Shown: positions 37,672 to 46,914 of the stretch, in pieces
Position numbering within the stretch: position 1 is the first letter of the stretch
How the letters are laid out: every line of letters begins with the position of its first letter
Assembly: GCA_021495925.1 (NCBI GenBank)
Contig: JAKEKT010000075.1
Span: 113,236 to 177,235, forward strand
From: Diplodia intermedia
Taxonomy: Eukaryota; Ascomycota; Dothideomycetes; Botryosphaeriales; Botryosphaeriaceae
Length of the DNA stretch: 64,000 nt
Direction: 5' to 3'
Translations under genes and position numbers: made by a program
Notes under the pieces: model-generated
What the model saw: only the letters and a program-made list of their open reading frames with translations
Databases searched by the model: none
Told to the model about the DNA's origin: nothing

Positions 37672-39610
37672 TCATTTCTTCCCCCTCCCCTTCGCATTAA
37701 ACGTCTTGAGCGGATCCGCCTTCTTCGTCTTGACGATCCTGCCCTTGCCCTTGAACCGATTCTGGGCGCGGGCCTTCCTGATCCTGTTGTCCCTGCCCTC
37801 GTCCTTCCTGAAGCCGACGAAGCCGATCTCGCGCTCGACCTCCCTCTGGCCGCCGGCGGGCAGCAGGTACTCGGGCACGTGCTTGAGGTGCGGCTGCTGG
37901 CGGGCGGTGCGCGCCTCGCCGTCGTGGCGCAGGTGCTGCAGGTCCTGCGGGTTCTCCTCGAAGTGCCGCTTCAGCTTCTCCGACTTGAGCAGCTCCTGCC
38001 GGAGCTCGCGCGCGCGCGCCTCGCGCACCGCGATGCGCGTCACGGCCCGCAGCGCGTCGCCGAGCCGGTACCGGAAGCCCTCGAGCTTCTTCATGTCGAA
38101 GAGGTACGGCTGGATCGCGTTGCCCTTCTTCCCCTGGCTCTTGGTGATCTTGGCCAGCACCTCTTCGTCGTTCTTGCACGACTCGATTGAGGTGGGCTTG
38201 TGCTTGCGGTACTGGTCCTTGGGGATGACGAAGGAGATGGCCATGCCGTTCTTGCCGGCGCGGGCGGTGCGGCCGATGCGGTGGGTGTAGGATTTGGAGG
38301 AGGTGGGGAGGTCGAAGTTGAGGACGAGCGAGACGTTTTGGAAGTCGATACCGCGCGCGATTCCGTACTCTTTGTCCTTCTTCCGACCCTTTTGCTTTTT
38401 CTTGGGAGGTTCGGTCGACTTTGCGCCTGCTTTTGCCTCTGCACCATCGGCATCCTCCATCTCTGCGTCCTCCCTTTCGTTGTCTCCCTCCTCTTCCCTT
38501 TCACTTCCCTTACTCTTGCGCTTCTTCTTGTCCTCATCGCCCAATACCTCGTGCTCATCCGATGCAATGATGATGTCGTAAACATTTCGGTTGAACTCCT
38601 CCACCACGTGGATTCTCGAGTTAACCGGTAACTCCGAGTTGAGAACACAACTCTTGATGCCAAACTGCTCGAGGAACAGCTTCAAACGATAGCAGCGATC
38701 AATGTCGCCCACGAAGACAATGACCTTGCCCTTGACTAGCTTCAGCATGAAAATGGCGTAGATGAGTAGGAATTTCTCATCCTCGGCACACTTCACGATG
38801 TATTGGCTGACCTTGCCCTCGTCCTTCTCCTCCTCATCCAGCTCCAACAGCACAGGATCGCGGCAGAACAGGCCCTTCAAGTCATCCAAGTCGCTGCTGA
38901 GGGTAGCGCTCATAAGGAAGGTCTGGGTTCCCTTGGGGATGGACTTGGAAATGCTCTCTAGGTCGTCGTCGTAGCCGTAGGACAGGACCAAGTCGGCCTC
39001 GTCAATGACCAAATGGGCGAGCTGGTCCAGCGAGAGGGCGGCGGCATTCAGGTTGACGCAAGCGCGGCCGGGCGTGGCCACGACAATGTCCGGGGAGTCG
39101 GCCAGGCGGGCGCGCTGGACGGCGTCGTCCTCACGCAGCGTGATGTTGGCGACGCGCACATGCTGGCCGCAGAAGGTGGCGAAAGCCTCGATCGTCTTTG
39201 TAACCTGGCCAGCCAGTTCGCGCGTCGGGACAAGGATTAGGGCGGAGGTGCATTTTGTGAAGGATTCGCCGTTTTTACGCTTTAGGATAGAGTGAAGGAT
39301 GGGGAGAAGGTAGGCGGCGGTCTTGCCGGAGCCGGTCTTGGAGCGAGCTGAGGGGAGTCAGTAGGTAGAGGGTGAATGGGAGTGTAGACGGCGCACCGAG
39401 GATGTCCTTGCCCTCCAGAGCCAGCGGAATGGCCTTTGCTTGGACGGAAGTGGGCGTCGAGAACTTTTGGCGCACGATTCCTTGAAGCAGGCGGGGGTCG
39501 AGGCCGAGGGAGTCGAAAGATGGCAGGTCGGGGTGGGCAGCCTGGGTCGAGGCAGCGACAACCTCGGCGTCCTCGGGAACGTCGTGCTCGTTAAGCTTGC
39601 GTTTACCCAT
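37672..39610 (-). CDS. dbp9: ATP-dependent RNA helicase Dbp9
   Basis: DEAD-box helicase for early assembly of the large ribosomal subunit in the nucleolus. Two exons, 39610-39397 and 39347-37672, with a 49 bp intron; 629 residues, close to Aspergillus Dbp9. In order: Q-motif with Phe (FDSLGLDPRLLQ, then PTSVQAKAIPLALEGKD), motif I GSGKT restored across the intron (ILARSKTGSGKT), PTREL, motif II VIDEAD, motif III LMSATL, an acidic/Lys-rich insert in domain 2 (EEEGDNEREDAEMEDADG then KKKQKGRKKDK) typical of Dbp9, motif VI HRIGRTARAG, and a basic C-terminal tail. The start at 39610 is the first ATG ahead of the Q-motif; a longer upstream frame lacks support. Confidence 0.94.
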
Positions 39611-40072
39611 AATTGAGTCGGGCGGGTGTTGGTGTCGGGCGTGAGAGTCGCGGCCGACGACATTTTTTGGGATCTGGGGTTGGCAGAATCTCACCGCCCC
39701 GCACGGGCCTTGTCCGTGTCTTCCGCTCGCATTGCACTTCTTCACTCATCTCACACTTCACCCGGAGCTGCTTGGGTTATCAGCAATTGGCTCAGGGGTC
39801 GTCATCTGCATCTCTCCTGCCGCTCATGATCGTTTGTGCCTGTGTTTCTGCTGCGCCTCCATGTTGTCCGCTCGACCCCTCCGGCCGCACTGGCCATGCG
39901 CCGTACCGATACTACGCCAAAATCTCTGCAATCTGGACCTAGCTCCATCGCGCCTCTACGATTGCACCTCGCTATCGATCTCTTGAGGCCTGGGTCGTCT
40001 TCTTCTCTATACAGAGCTTGCACTCACGTTCAGTTTCAACAACACCTCCATCAGCTCCTCCAAGGAGTTTCC
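39611..40072. other. dbp9 promoter / 5' flank of tRNA-Asp
   Basis: 462 bp between dbp9 and the tRNA gene. No reading frame is supported. Confidence 0.5.
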
Positions 40073-40109
40073 TCTTCGATGGTCTAGTGGTGATGATTTC
40101 CGCTTGTCA

Positions 40110-40128
40110 TAACCTTGTTATTAGCAAG
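40110..40128 (+). other. ordinary tRNA intron, position 37/38
   Basis: 19 nt after A37 of tRNA-Asp, the normal site for the tRNA splicing endonuclease. Its 3' end CAAG can pair with CTTG spanning the anticodon loop, extending the anticodon stem. Confidence 0.7.
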
Positions 40129-40147
40129 CGCGGGAGACCGGGGTTCG

Positions 40148-40200
40148 GTAAGATCCATCGTTCGAATCTTCCGTAAAACTCAATCTAACAGTAGTAACAG
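40148..40200 (+). other. spliceosomal-like insert in the T-loop of tRNA-Asp
   Basis: 53 nt between G57 and A58. It starts GTAAG, has CTAAC 15 nt before the end, and ends ACAG: the marks of a short fungal spliceosomal intron. The boundary can slide by one base without changing the product. It splits the B box of the host gene but contains GTTCGAATC at 40160-40168, which fits the B-box consensus. It resembles the insert at 41505-41560. The known tRNA endonuclease cuts only near position 37, so another pathway would be needed. Confidence 0.6.
40160..40168 (+). promoter_or_regulatory. replacement B box inside the tRNA-Asp insert
   Basis: GTTCGAATC fits the GWTCRANNC B-box core bound by TFIIIC. 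The native B box is interrupted after GGTTCG. Confidence 0.5.
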
Positions 40201-40222
40201 ATTCCCCGTCGGAGAGACAATC

Positions 40223-40227
40223 TTTTT
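40223..40227 (+). terminator. Pol III terminator of tRNA-Asp
   Basis: Run of five T residues seven bases after the discriminator base. Confidence 0.75.
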
Positions 40228-40297
40228 GTTCCGCCTCGGTGATGAAACGAACCATGTAACAGGTCCGGGGTTCGATTGTTCGATGCCCCGTCGGAGA
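40228..40297 (+). pseudogene. degenerate tRNA-Asp 3' half
   Basis: CCGGGGTTCGATT at 40265-40277 and CCCCGTCGGAGAG at 40285-40297 repeat the T-arm and 3' acceptor of the tRNA-Asp just upstream, but with eight extra bases (GTTCGATG) in the loop. The preceding bases (TTCCGCCT...) loosely recall its anticodon stem. No 5' half is present. A further near-copy of the acceptor end, CCCCTTCGGAGAG, is at 40434-40446. These look like broken duplicates of the gene's 3' part. Confidence 0.5.
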
Positions 40298-41481
40298 GTC
40301 CTAGCCTTTTGCTATCGTGATGCTTATGGGGAGGTGTGGCGGTGTTGAGAAGTTTTTTGGTGGTGGGCGGACCAGAAGGCAGTGAGTGACGCACTATCTG
40401 TCCATAAACAGTGAAACGACCTTTACGAGTGCTCCCCTTCGGAGAGCCCCATCTGTTTGCTCTTTGGAGTGCACACTTTTGCGCAAGAGGCTGGCAAAGG
40501 GGGCAAGGGAGGCATTGCGGAAGTCTGCACTACGCGCAATTCCATTCCTCCCTGGACATAACATTTTTGCTTTTTGCCACTGCGTGCAAGCTTGCTTGCA
40601 TGATGGATATTGATAGCCTCTACGGCTTGGCGAGGAGGTAGTAGAGACGGGTTTTGCGGCCACAACTCCCCGGCCACAGCAGGCGACAAAACTATCGAGC
40701 CTACCCGCATCTGCTCCACAGAGATGTTGCACCATACATAGGTAGTTGGATCCAAGATCCGGACGCATTTGCGCGGTTTCAAGGCTCACATGTACGTCCG
40801 GATATTGGATCCAACTACCTATGTAGGAAGAGTCCTCGATGAACACAGAGGGCTCAATCTTCCTGCCCCTGCTGTGAGGCCCTGATACACATATCATCGC
40901 CGCTATTTGACCAACTCCATCTCAACGAAAGAAGGAGGACCCTTGCGGCATTGGCAGGAAACGGTGCCATGGAGGGGAGCCTGGGCGGTGAGCTTGGCTT
41001 GTGGCAGAGTCAGCCTCGTCGTGAGACTTCTATGTGTTGTGTCGGTGGCAGCGCAGAGGCCTCGTTTCCCACGGCCAAGTACCTTTTGCGTGAGAGATCT
41101 ACTTTGTTTTGTAGCTTCTTGAGCTTTCATCAGTTCGTCCCAAGATCGGACAAAGACGCCGCAGTACCGACACTTCAAGGCACCAGCTGTGTAAGGAGCC
41201 CAACCTTGTGCGACAACCTTCGGCAGGTTGACTACAAGAGATAGTGTGTCCAAGGAGTGGAGGAGAGATGACGATCACGTGATCTGGGTGCCCAGGGCAG
41301 CTCGCCTAAAGGCGCACTGGGGCCGTGTGAGCGTAGCGGGCCGCCGTCAGCATGTCCTCAACGGGGAATAACCTTGCCTTCCCCCAACCCATTGCTATTC
41401 TCTCGCAGTCTTCTAGCTGTTCCCTGTCTGCAGACTTGTTTAGCAATAAGAAAGAGCACAGCAATTCGTCTCTGCATCAAT
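40298..41481. other. intergenic between the two tRNA genes
   Basis: Contains the acceptor fragment at 40434-40446 and the hairpin at 40735-40825. A 116-codon minus-strand frame (41253-40903) has one CXXC but no recognisable domain; I do not call it a gene. Confidence 0.5.
40735..40825. repeat. inverted repeat, 31-bp arms, 29-nt loop
   Basis: The left arm 40735-40765 and right arm 40795-40825 are reverse complements except for one position (AAGAT versus AATAT). Both arms contain GGTAGTTGGATCC or its complement. Transcribed RNA from either strand would fold into a long, nearly perfect hairpin. No flanking direct repeat or coding frame marks it as a known element. It could be a tiny MITE, a small-RNA source or a replication scar. 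Confidence 0.85.
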
Positions 41482-41504
41482 GGGGGTGTGGCGCAACGGT
41501 AGCG

Positions 41505-41560
41505 GTAAGAAGCCATCAATCTCGAACACCAAAAAATCAACATTCTAATTCCCCTCATAG
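41505..41560 (+). other. spliceosomal-like insert in the D-arm of tRNA-Trp
   Basis: 56 nt between bases 24 and 25. It starts GTAAGA, contains TTCTAAT 12-18 nt before its end, and ends CATAG. Removing it restores a perfect GCGC/GCGC D-stem. The boundary can slide one base. It lies between the A and B boxes, so both stay intact. It shares ordered words with the tRNA-Asp insert (GTAAGA, CCATC, TCGAA, TCAA, TCTAA). Confidence 0.6.
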
Positions 41561-41573
41561 CGTCAGATTCCAG

Positions 41574-41588
41574 ATCCATCTTGGAATA
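41574..41588 (+). other. ordinary tRNA intron, position 37/38
   Basis: 15 nt after G37 of tRNA-Trp, at the standard site, with anticodon-intron pairing. Confidence 0.7.
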
Positions 41589-41630
41589 TCCTGAAGGTTA
41601 TGCGTTCAAATCGCATCATCCTCATCCTTC

Positions 41631-41645
41631 TTTTTGTTTTTTTTT
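41631..41645 (+). terminator. Pol III terminator of tRNA-Trp
   Basis: T5-G-T9 starting seven bases after the discriminator base. Confidence 0.8.
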
Positions 41646-42429
41646 GGTCCGGTGGCATGCTCTGTGGGGGTGCTTGACTCTGCCGGGTGGATACCTCGGG
41701 TCTAGACTCGGATGTTGCGTTAGGTCGCCGGCCAAGCAACCGAGGGATGCTTCTCTTTTGGCACCAGGGAAAAATGATAACAAGGTTCAACCGAAGCGTG
41801 CGGGAGCCTTACTAGGGGAACTCACTCGTCCGGATGCGTCGCTGTCGCGCCCGCAATGAAGGACTTACTCTTCTGGTGGAGGTATCGAGGATTGGAGCTG
41901 TTAACCGATGCCATGCTCCTTCCTATTCGAAGCTCGTTTTGCCAGATAAAAGCATGTTTCAGTTAGAAGAGGGAAATGCCGCGGCATGGAGGTCGTGACG
42001 TTGCTCAGCATTTAAATGTGAAGAGCCCCGCACCGCTACTTAAGCGAACAAGATTTGCAACAATTTCCGATCGGCAAGAGATGCCTTATTGTTTAGAACG
42101 TTCAATGTTGTTGCTTTATGTTGGGTGGTATACCTGTCCTCTCCGCCTCCACCTAGCAATCACTCTTCACTCACAAGCATTGTAGATGGCAGAGGCGCCA
42201 CTCCACTGATCGGAAAAAGTCGCGCATTTCACGTTCACCAAAGTCACATCACGAAGGAAACAGAATCCATTGAATTACGAAGAAGAGATCCAATCTCGTA
42301 AACGACCGACCGCTCATTACCATCGGTGATTGTGCCTGGACGTGAAGGAAAGCGGTTTCGTCATAGGTTTGTTACGAAATGAAACAGTAATAGTACGTAT
42401 ATCATCCGATGGTTCGTAGTGGCATGTAA
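41646..42429. other. intergenic, no gene seen
   Basis: Separates tRNA-Trp from the 3' end of the first DUF6590 gene. Only short frames, with no further tRNA found by eye. Confidence 0.5.
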
Positions 42430-43367
42430 TCAACGACCGTATTCATTACCAGCTTGGTCATCTCCACCGTCCTCGGCCAAAGGCGAAGAAGACTGAGGGC
42501 CATGGGCCTCTCGCTGTAGAACGGAAAGGAAGTTCTGGCGCATCGTGTTAATCCAATCCGGAGCGACCTCGCCAAAGTCGAGAGATTTGACGTTATGTTC
42601 CACCGTGTATGGTTTCGCGTAATTCAGGCGAGACATGGCATCCATCTTGGCTTGTGTTGGATCCGTGGCAACGACTGGGATTGCTTGTAGCATCTCCCCG
42701 CCTGGGTCCTCCCATTCGGGGATTTCCGGCGCGTAGGAACCAGTGAACACGACCGAGTGTTCTGCTTTGTCCACTCCTGGCTTCGCTACTCCTTGCCTAT
42801 TGTACGTCTGGATTGATCTGGCGATCGACTAGGATTAGCCCAGGACTCCTGGTACTACATGAAGGTCTACTCACAAACAAGTGCAGCAGTCTCGGCCTTC
42901 CCGGATCACCACGAACCAACGGATCTTGTTGTAGATTGGTTCGTTGTATGCTCCCGTCACAAAAGTCACGCCGGACTGTGCATTCCCGGCTGGTTCTGGC
43001 CAGAGGACTTTGAAGACTTTCCCGACCTTGTAGAAGTCTCTTCCTGGGGAATGCCTTACAAACCCTAGCGTCTTGCAGTTAGTATTATTCTAGCTGGAAC
43101 TTCAATGTACTCACGTGGGTCGAGCCTTTCGACTTCGCCTGGACGTCCGCGCACTCTTCTGTAAGACCTGATTCCTGACCGTAGAGCTCGAGGCTCTGTC
43201 ATCTGCTCCGGCGTTCCCCCTTCAACCTTTGTCAAAACATACTGAGAATTGTTCTGCTGCTCGGGGTACACGCGTCCGTAGGTTTGGTAAACATAACAAT
43301 TATCGGCGGGATCCCAATAGTAGTAATCTTGCCGAGTGGCATCCCATTGCCAACCGGATTGCTCCAT
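42430..43367 (-). CDS. DUF6590-domain protein, copy 1
   Basis: Fungal hypothetical protein of 276 residues in three exons: 43367-43115, 43064-42875 and 42817-42430. Intron 1 is 50 bp with a perfect TACTAAC branch; intron 2 is 57 bp. The N-terminus is a short aromatic unit, WQWDATRQDYYYWDPADNCY, similar to those of the genes at 47.8 and 54.1 kb. A basic linker follows, then from about residue 80 the DUF6590 domain: FYKVGKVFKVLWPEP, YNKIRWFVVIREGRD, a Cys at the intron 2 junction, QTYNRQGVAKPG and AEHSVVFTG. No catalytic motif is known for this family. It is head to head with the coiled-coil gene at 43979, 611 bp apart. Confidence 0.82.
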
Positions 43368-43978
43368 TGCTTGCCAAAGACTGGTCTAGAGAAGCCGGAC
43401 TTGGGCCAGCTCAAGTGCGTTTAAGAAGTCGATGCGGCTCTGCTGGACAGCTTTGTACAGGAGAGTGGCATGGTGGGTGAGTGATGCAGCGGAGGTGCAG
43501 ATCAGCATGCCGCCGTGGCCAGCGAAGGTTGCATTGCATCCGAGCGCGGGTTGATTGGCTCGGACTGTCCAGGGTAACGCTTATCGAGCGGGGTGCGGAA
43601 GGCAAACGCTACGAGTCGCCTCGCTTCAGCTAAACAGCCACGGAGGTGATCACCTGGTCGCACTGCGCCAGCTTGGCACGTCTACTATCTTCCCGGCCCG
43701 TGCCGTCGATTACGGTGACACACAGCCATCGCCTTGAAATATGCACGTAGCCCGTTTTGGCCGAAACATTTCCCCTCTTTCCATTCTCCAGCTCAGTTCC
43801 TCAGCTCCCGTGGCGCCGTTGGATCGCCAACACGCGCCCGAAAATACGCGGCGTCTTGTCAGGCAATGTCCCGAGATTGCACTAGTGCTCGAGCAGAGCC
43901 AACGGGCCGGCTGATTGGGTGAGCTGCCTTATAACTGTAACTACCCGATGCTAAGTTTCATGTGCGACAGGCCTTGCA
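43368..43978. promoter_or_regulatory. divergent promoter, DUF6590 copy 1 / coiled-coil A
   Basis: 611 bp between head-to-head genes, similar in size to the 640 bp gap of the matching pair at 53.5-54.1 kb. No specific motif is claimed. Confidence 0.4.
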
Positions 43979-45367
43979 ATGCAGACGTGTTTTGAAGCAG
44001 ATCACACAGCGCGAAGCTCGTCGGGGGAACAACGCATTGAAGAAGTCTCGGAGAGCGGTGGAATGCACCCAATATATGAAGGGAATGCACCCTCCCCGGC
44101 GCACACAACATCAACTTCTCGTGAGTCCAACGACCCCTGGACACGCCAGATATCAAAGGCCAGAGATCAGCTACAGGGCCAGGCAATAGCACAGAATCAG
44201 CGGGGAAGTGCAGAAATGGCGACCGATGACTACGACAGTCTATACCAACAACACTTTGATTTGCAAGGCCGGCGAGGAGAAATCATCGACACTCGTTTCG
44301 ACCTTATTGGACAGCGCTCGGCATTACAAGATCACATCTCTACGTTTCAGCAGGCAGCGGAGGAACTAATTGCTCAAGTTAAGGCCCTCTCAACAGACGA
44401 TCAAACTTTGTTGTCTCCAGCAATAGCTAGCATCCAGCTCTCGCGAGATAGCCTCTCGCAGCAATTGGGTCAAACACAGGAACTCGAAAAGCGACTGAAC
44501 AAGCTTGAATACAAATTTGGTAAAGAAGAGAACGAGTTCTTCGGAAGCCTCCGGGCTGCTCTCCCAGCACTAGTTAAGGCGGCACAGGTGCCTACTGCTT
44601 CTCCCTCACCAGCGGCCAACCTGACTCCGAGCGAGGCATTGGAAGAGATAAGGAAAACCACCTTACAAGCTTTCTATGACAAGAGCTCGGATGTCCCGAT
44701 TCTCGAGGAACGCCTTGTAGAGCTTGATCATACCTTTGATTCGGAGCGCGGTCACAGAGAGACCAGGACCACTCTTGGGCAGCCGATCCTTCCTCCCGAC
44801 CTGGAGTTCTACACCCAATATCATCAGGACCGAGAATCATTACAAGCCGAACTGGCTCAAACCAGGAGCCAGGTGAACAGACTCCAGGCCAGGTGCGTCC
44901 AGCTTGGCCTGATACCTCCACCTCCAACACCACCCAACATCAACGAGGACATAGCAGGCGTATCCAAGCAGGTACCACCGAAAGCTCGCTCGTGGATGCA
45001 CTCTTCAGAGTCCGGAAAAGACCTTGAGTATTCTTTCGTCTCAGATGGCCACCAGATGCCCAAGCTGCCCAACTTTGCCAACCCCAGAGATAGGATCAAT
45101 CAATGGATAACGGAAGCCCGGGATACTGCTGAGCCTCCGGACGCTCCTGGCAGTGGGAACTCCTCAAACGGTCAACATCCGCAGGGTGCCTCGGGTTCTG
45201 AAGCCAATAATGATTCTCCTGTGGGCGCTGCATCCCCGTCGGAATCCCAGGAAAATGTCGACGAGTCACAACTCAGACAGAAACGGTCCATGTCTCAATT
45301 CAGCGAAGTTTTGGAACCATCACATTCAGACGAGCAGCCACCCCAGAAGTCTCCGAAACCGTCTTGA
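43979..45367 (+). CDS. coiled-coil hypothetical protein A
   Basis: 462 residues in one open frame from 43979; a later ATG at 44063 is an equally possible start, and sequence upstream could hide a short first exon. Not recognised. A helical, charged middle from about residue 85 (QQHFDLQGRRGEIIDTRFDL... LGQTQELEKRLNKLEYKF) predicts a coiled coil. A second helical part covers the YHQDRESLQAELAQTRSQVN stretch, then a Pro run, DRINQWITEA, and a disordered Ser/Pro/Gln-rich tail with KRSMSQF. Its order of parts, and the INQWI motif near the end of the folded part, resemble the protein at 51.7-53.5 kb, so the two are likely members of one family. No signal peptide or membrane segment. Confidence 0.7.
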   Translation: MQTCFEADHTARSSSGEQRIEEVSESGGMHPIYEGNAPSPAHTTSTSRESNDPWTRQISKARDQLQGQAIAQNQRGSAEMATDDYDSLYQQHFDLQGRRGEIIDTRFDLIGQRSALQDHISTFQQAAEELIAQVKALSTDDQTLLSPAIASIQLSRDSLSQQLGQTQELEKRLNKLEYKFGKEENEFFGSLRAALPALVKAAQVPTASPSPAANLTPSEALEEIRKTTLQAFYDKSSDVPILEERLVELDHTFDSERGHRETRTTLGQPILPPDLEFYTQYHQDRESLQAELAQTRSQVNRLQARCVQLGLIPPPPTPPNINEDIAGVSKQVPPKARSWMHSSESGKDLEYSFVSDGHQMPKLPNFANPRDRINQWITEARDTAEPPDAPGSGNSSNGQHPQGASGSEANNDSPVGAASPSESQENVDESQLRQKRSMSQFSEVLEPSHSDEQPPQKSPKPS

Positions 45368-46650
45368 AACGGTCAAATACGCCATCGTTGACCGCTCTTT
45401 CGGTATACAATCACGTACCTCCAATTTCGGTGCGATGGGCCGGTCCCTCACACCCCGGAGAAATCTTTTGCAACATCTATCACAGTGGAGGCTCAAATGG
45501 CTTTGTTTCTTCCAAGCCTATTTCAATTCTCGGTATGTAGCCTGCAAGTCGTCTCGAATTGCCAATTGTCAGACCGTGAGGCTCTGGAATCCATATAGTA
45601 TAGTATACATGTCGGAAAAGCTTCCGCCCGAGTGAATACGTGTAAAATGACGTATACCCATGCAGGTCAGGCGGCCGCTATTCTCATCCCGCACCTGCCT
45701 CACAGCCCTCGGATGGTTCGATATCGTGGCCAATCAACGAACTGGGGAAAAATGCCAGTGCACGTGGGGGCTGCTTATTCCAGCCCTGTCTACCAATGAT
45801 TCACATCCCGTCGCAGCCCGCAGGTGATTACTTCCGATCCACGCCTCTCTACCTTTCCTGTTTCTTCCATTTCCCTGTCCGCTGCTATGGGCAACCTGCC
45901 TGCTTATCTTCACCCACTGGCCTTTCCCACGTGTCACACCTCGTTGAAGCGCCCTCACCCAGTCATTTGGTCAGCTGAACACTCCGCAGCATAGGCAGTC
46001 AGCGCCGAGCATGCGTGCGGCCTCGTTGCAGGCCACAGTCGAACCAGCGTCGCAGCAACGTGGCTTGCATGGTTCCCCTCCATCCCACAACCGATGTCCA
46101 GACCAGCCCTTCGGTAAGTGGCCATGTACGATAGAACTAATGCAGGAAATGAACGTGCAAAGTGGGTCCCACAGCTTCCTGGGTCAGGGGCGTGCGCGCC
46201 TTGTGTGTGGCCCTACCGGTACTTCGGCAACAGGCTGCTGCTGCTGCTGCTGCTGCCGCTGCCGCCCCGGCTCCCAAGGCAAGCCGAAGGCAAACAGTGC
46301 TGCACGCCGAGCGCATGAACGGACGAGCTGACTCACAAACGGCGTACAGGGCTGAACTGAATCACTGCATTTCCCATGTCAGAGGGATGTGCATAACGCT
46401 CTGCCGTACAACATCAACACAAGCCCGGCCGTCCAAAGAATTGCAAGAGAAAGAAGCGGTGGGGGCGCGTTGTCTCAAACGTAGGAGGCGGCGGTGCCGC
46501 ACGAACCCGTCTATCAAATCACAAACATGACCAAACAGAGCTCGTACAGAATCGGGAAAAAAAGAGAATAGGGGGTGAGGCGAGGGAAAGAGGCGACCAT
46601 CATCCGCCAGGTCCAGGCAACAACAAACAACCACTCACCCACTCAGTCCA

Positions 46651-46674
46651 TCCCTCCCTCCCTCCCTCCCTCCG
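46651..46674. repeat. tetranucleotide repeat (CCCT)n
   Basis: Six tandem copies in non-coding DNA. Confidence 0.85.
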
Positions 46675-46804
46675 CTCCAACCCAGCTCTCCCTACTCTCA
46701 CACTCCCTCTGCCCGCCCACCCGCCCGCCTGCCTAACATCCCCCCTCCCTCCCCATTCCGCCTCATTCGCCTCTCCCTCCCCTCCCTCCCCTCCACACCC
46801 AGAC

Positions 46805-46838
46805 CAAACCCAATCCCAAACCCAATCCCAAACCCAAC
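46805..46838. repeat. 12-bp tandem repeat
   Basis: Nearly three copies of AAACCCAATCCC, next to other C/A-rich simple sequence. Confidence 0.75.
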
Positions 46839-46914
46839 CACTCACACCACCCGCCCCCCTCGCCCCCACCCAGTCACCCATCAGGTCAGCCATCAAGTCA
46901 GCAGTCCACTCAAC

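Larger units (their letters stand above)
40073..40216 (+). tRNA. tRNA-Asp(GTC) with two introns, one in the T-loop
   Basis: The 5' acceptor TCTTCGA (40073-40079) pairs with TCGGAGA (40209-40215), with discriminator G at 40216. The A box starts at T8 (40080: TGGTCTAGTGG). The anticodon stem is TCCGC/GCGGG, with loop TTGTCA and anticodon GTC at 40106-40108. After A37 comes a 19-nt intron (40110-40128), at the normal position. The T-stem is CGGGG/CCCCG (40139-40143 and 40204-40208). The T-loop reads TTCG, is then broken by a 53-nt insert (40148-40200), and resumes ATT. Without both inserts the RNA is 72 nt with all stems paired, apart from a T13-T22 mismatch in the D-stem. A five-T Pol III terminator follows at 40223-40227. 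Whether it is functional depends on removal of the insert; it could be a pseudogene. Confidence 0.83.
41482..41624 (+). tRNA. tRNA-Trp(CCA) with two introns, one in the D-arm
   Basis: The 5' acceptor GGGGGTG (41482-41488) pairs with CATCCTC (41617-41623), with discriminator A at 41624. The A box TGGCGCAACGG starts at 41489. The D-stem GCGC (41491-41494) pairs with GCG+C only if the 56 nt at 41505-41560 are removed. The anticodon arm starts TCAGA and has loop TTCCAG, with CCA at 41570-41572. A 15-nt intron follows G37 (41574-41588), and its TGGA can pair with the TCCA of the anticodon loop, as in other Trp pre-tRNAs. The T-arm is ATGCG TTCAAAT CGCAT with an intact B box. The product is 72 nt. 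One flaw is an A31-C39 mismatch. Two T runs follow at 41631-41635 and 41637-41645. Confidence 0.83.
45368..46914. other. convergent intergenic region with simple repeats
   Basis: 1.5 kb between converging genes. It holds a CTG run (about 46234-46258), a CCCT run (46651-46674), a 12-base repeat of the type AAACCCAATCCC (46805-46838) and a CAACT run near 46911-46925. No gene is supported. Confidence 0.55.

Noticed and set aside
40903..41253. 116-codon minus-strand frame with a CXXC
   Set aside because: No second metal ligand pair, no homology recognised and no splice or promoter support; overlaps other open frames.
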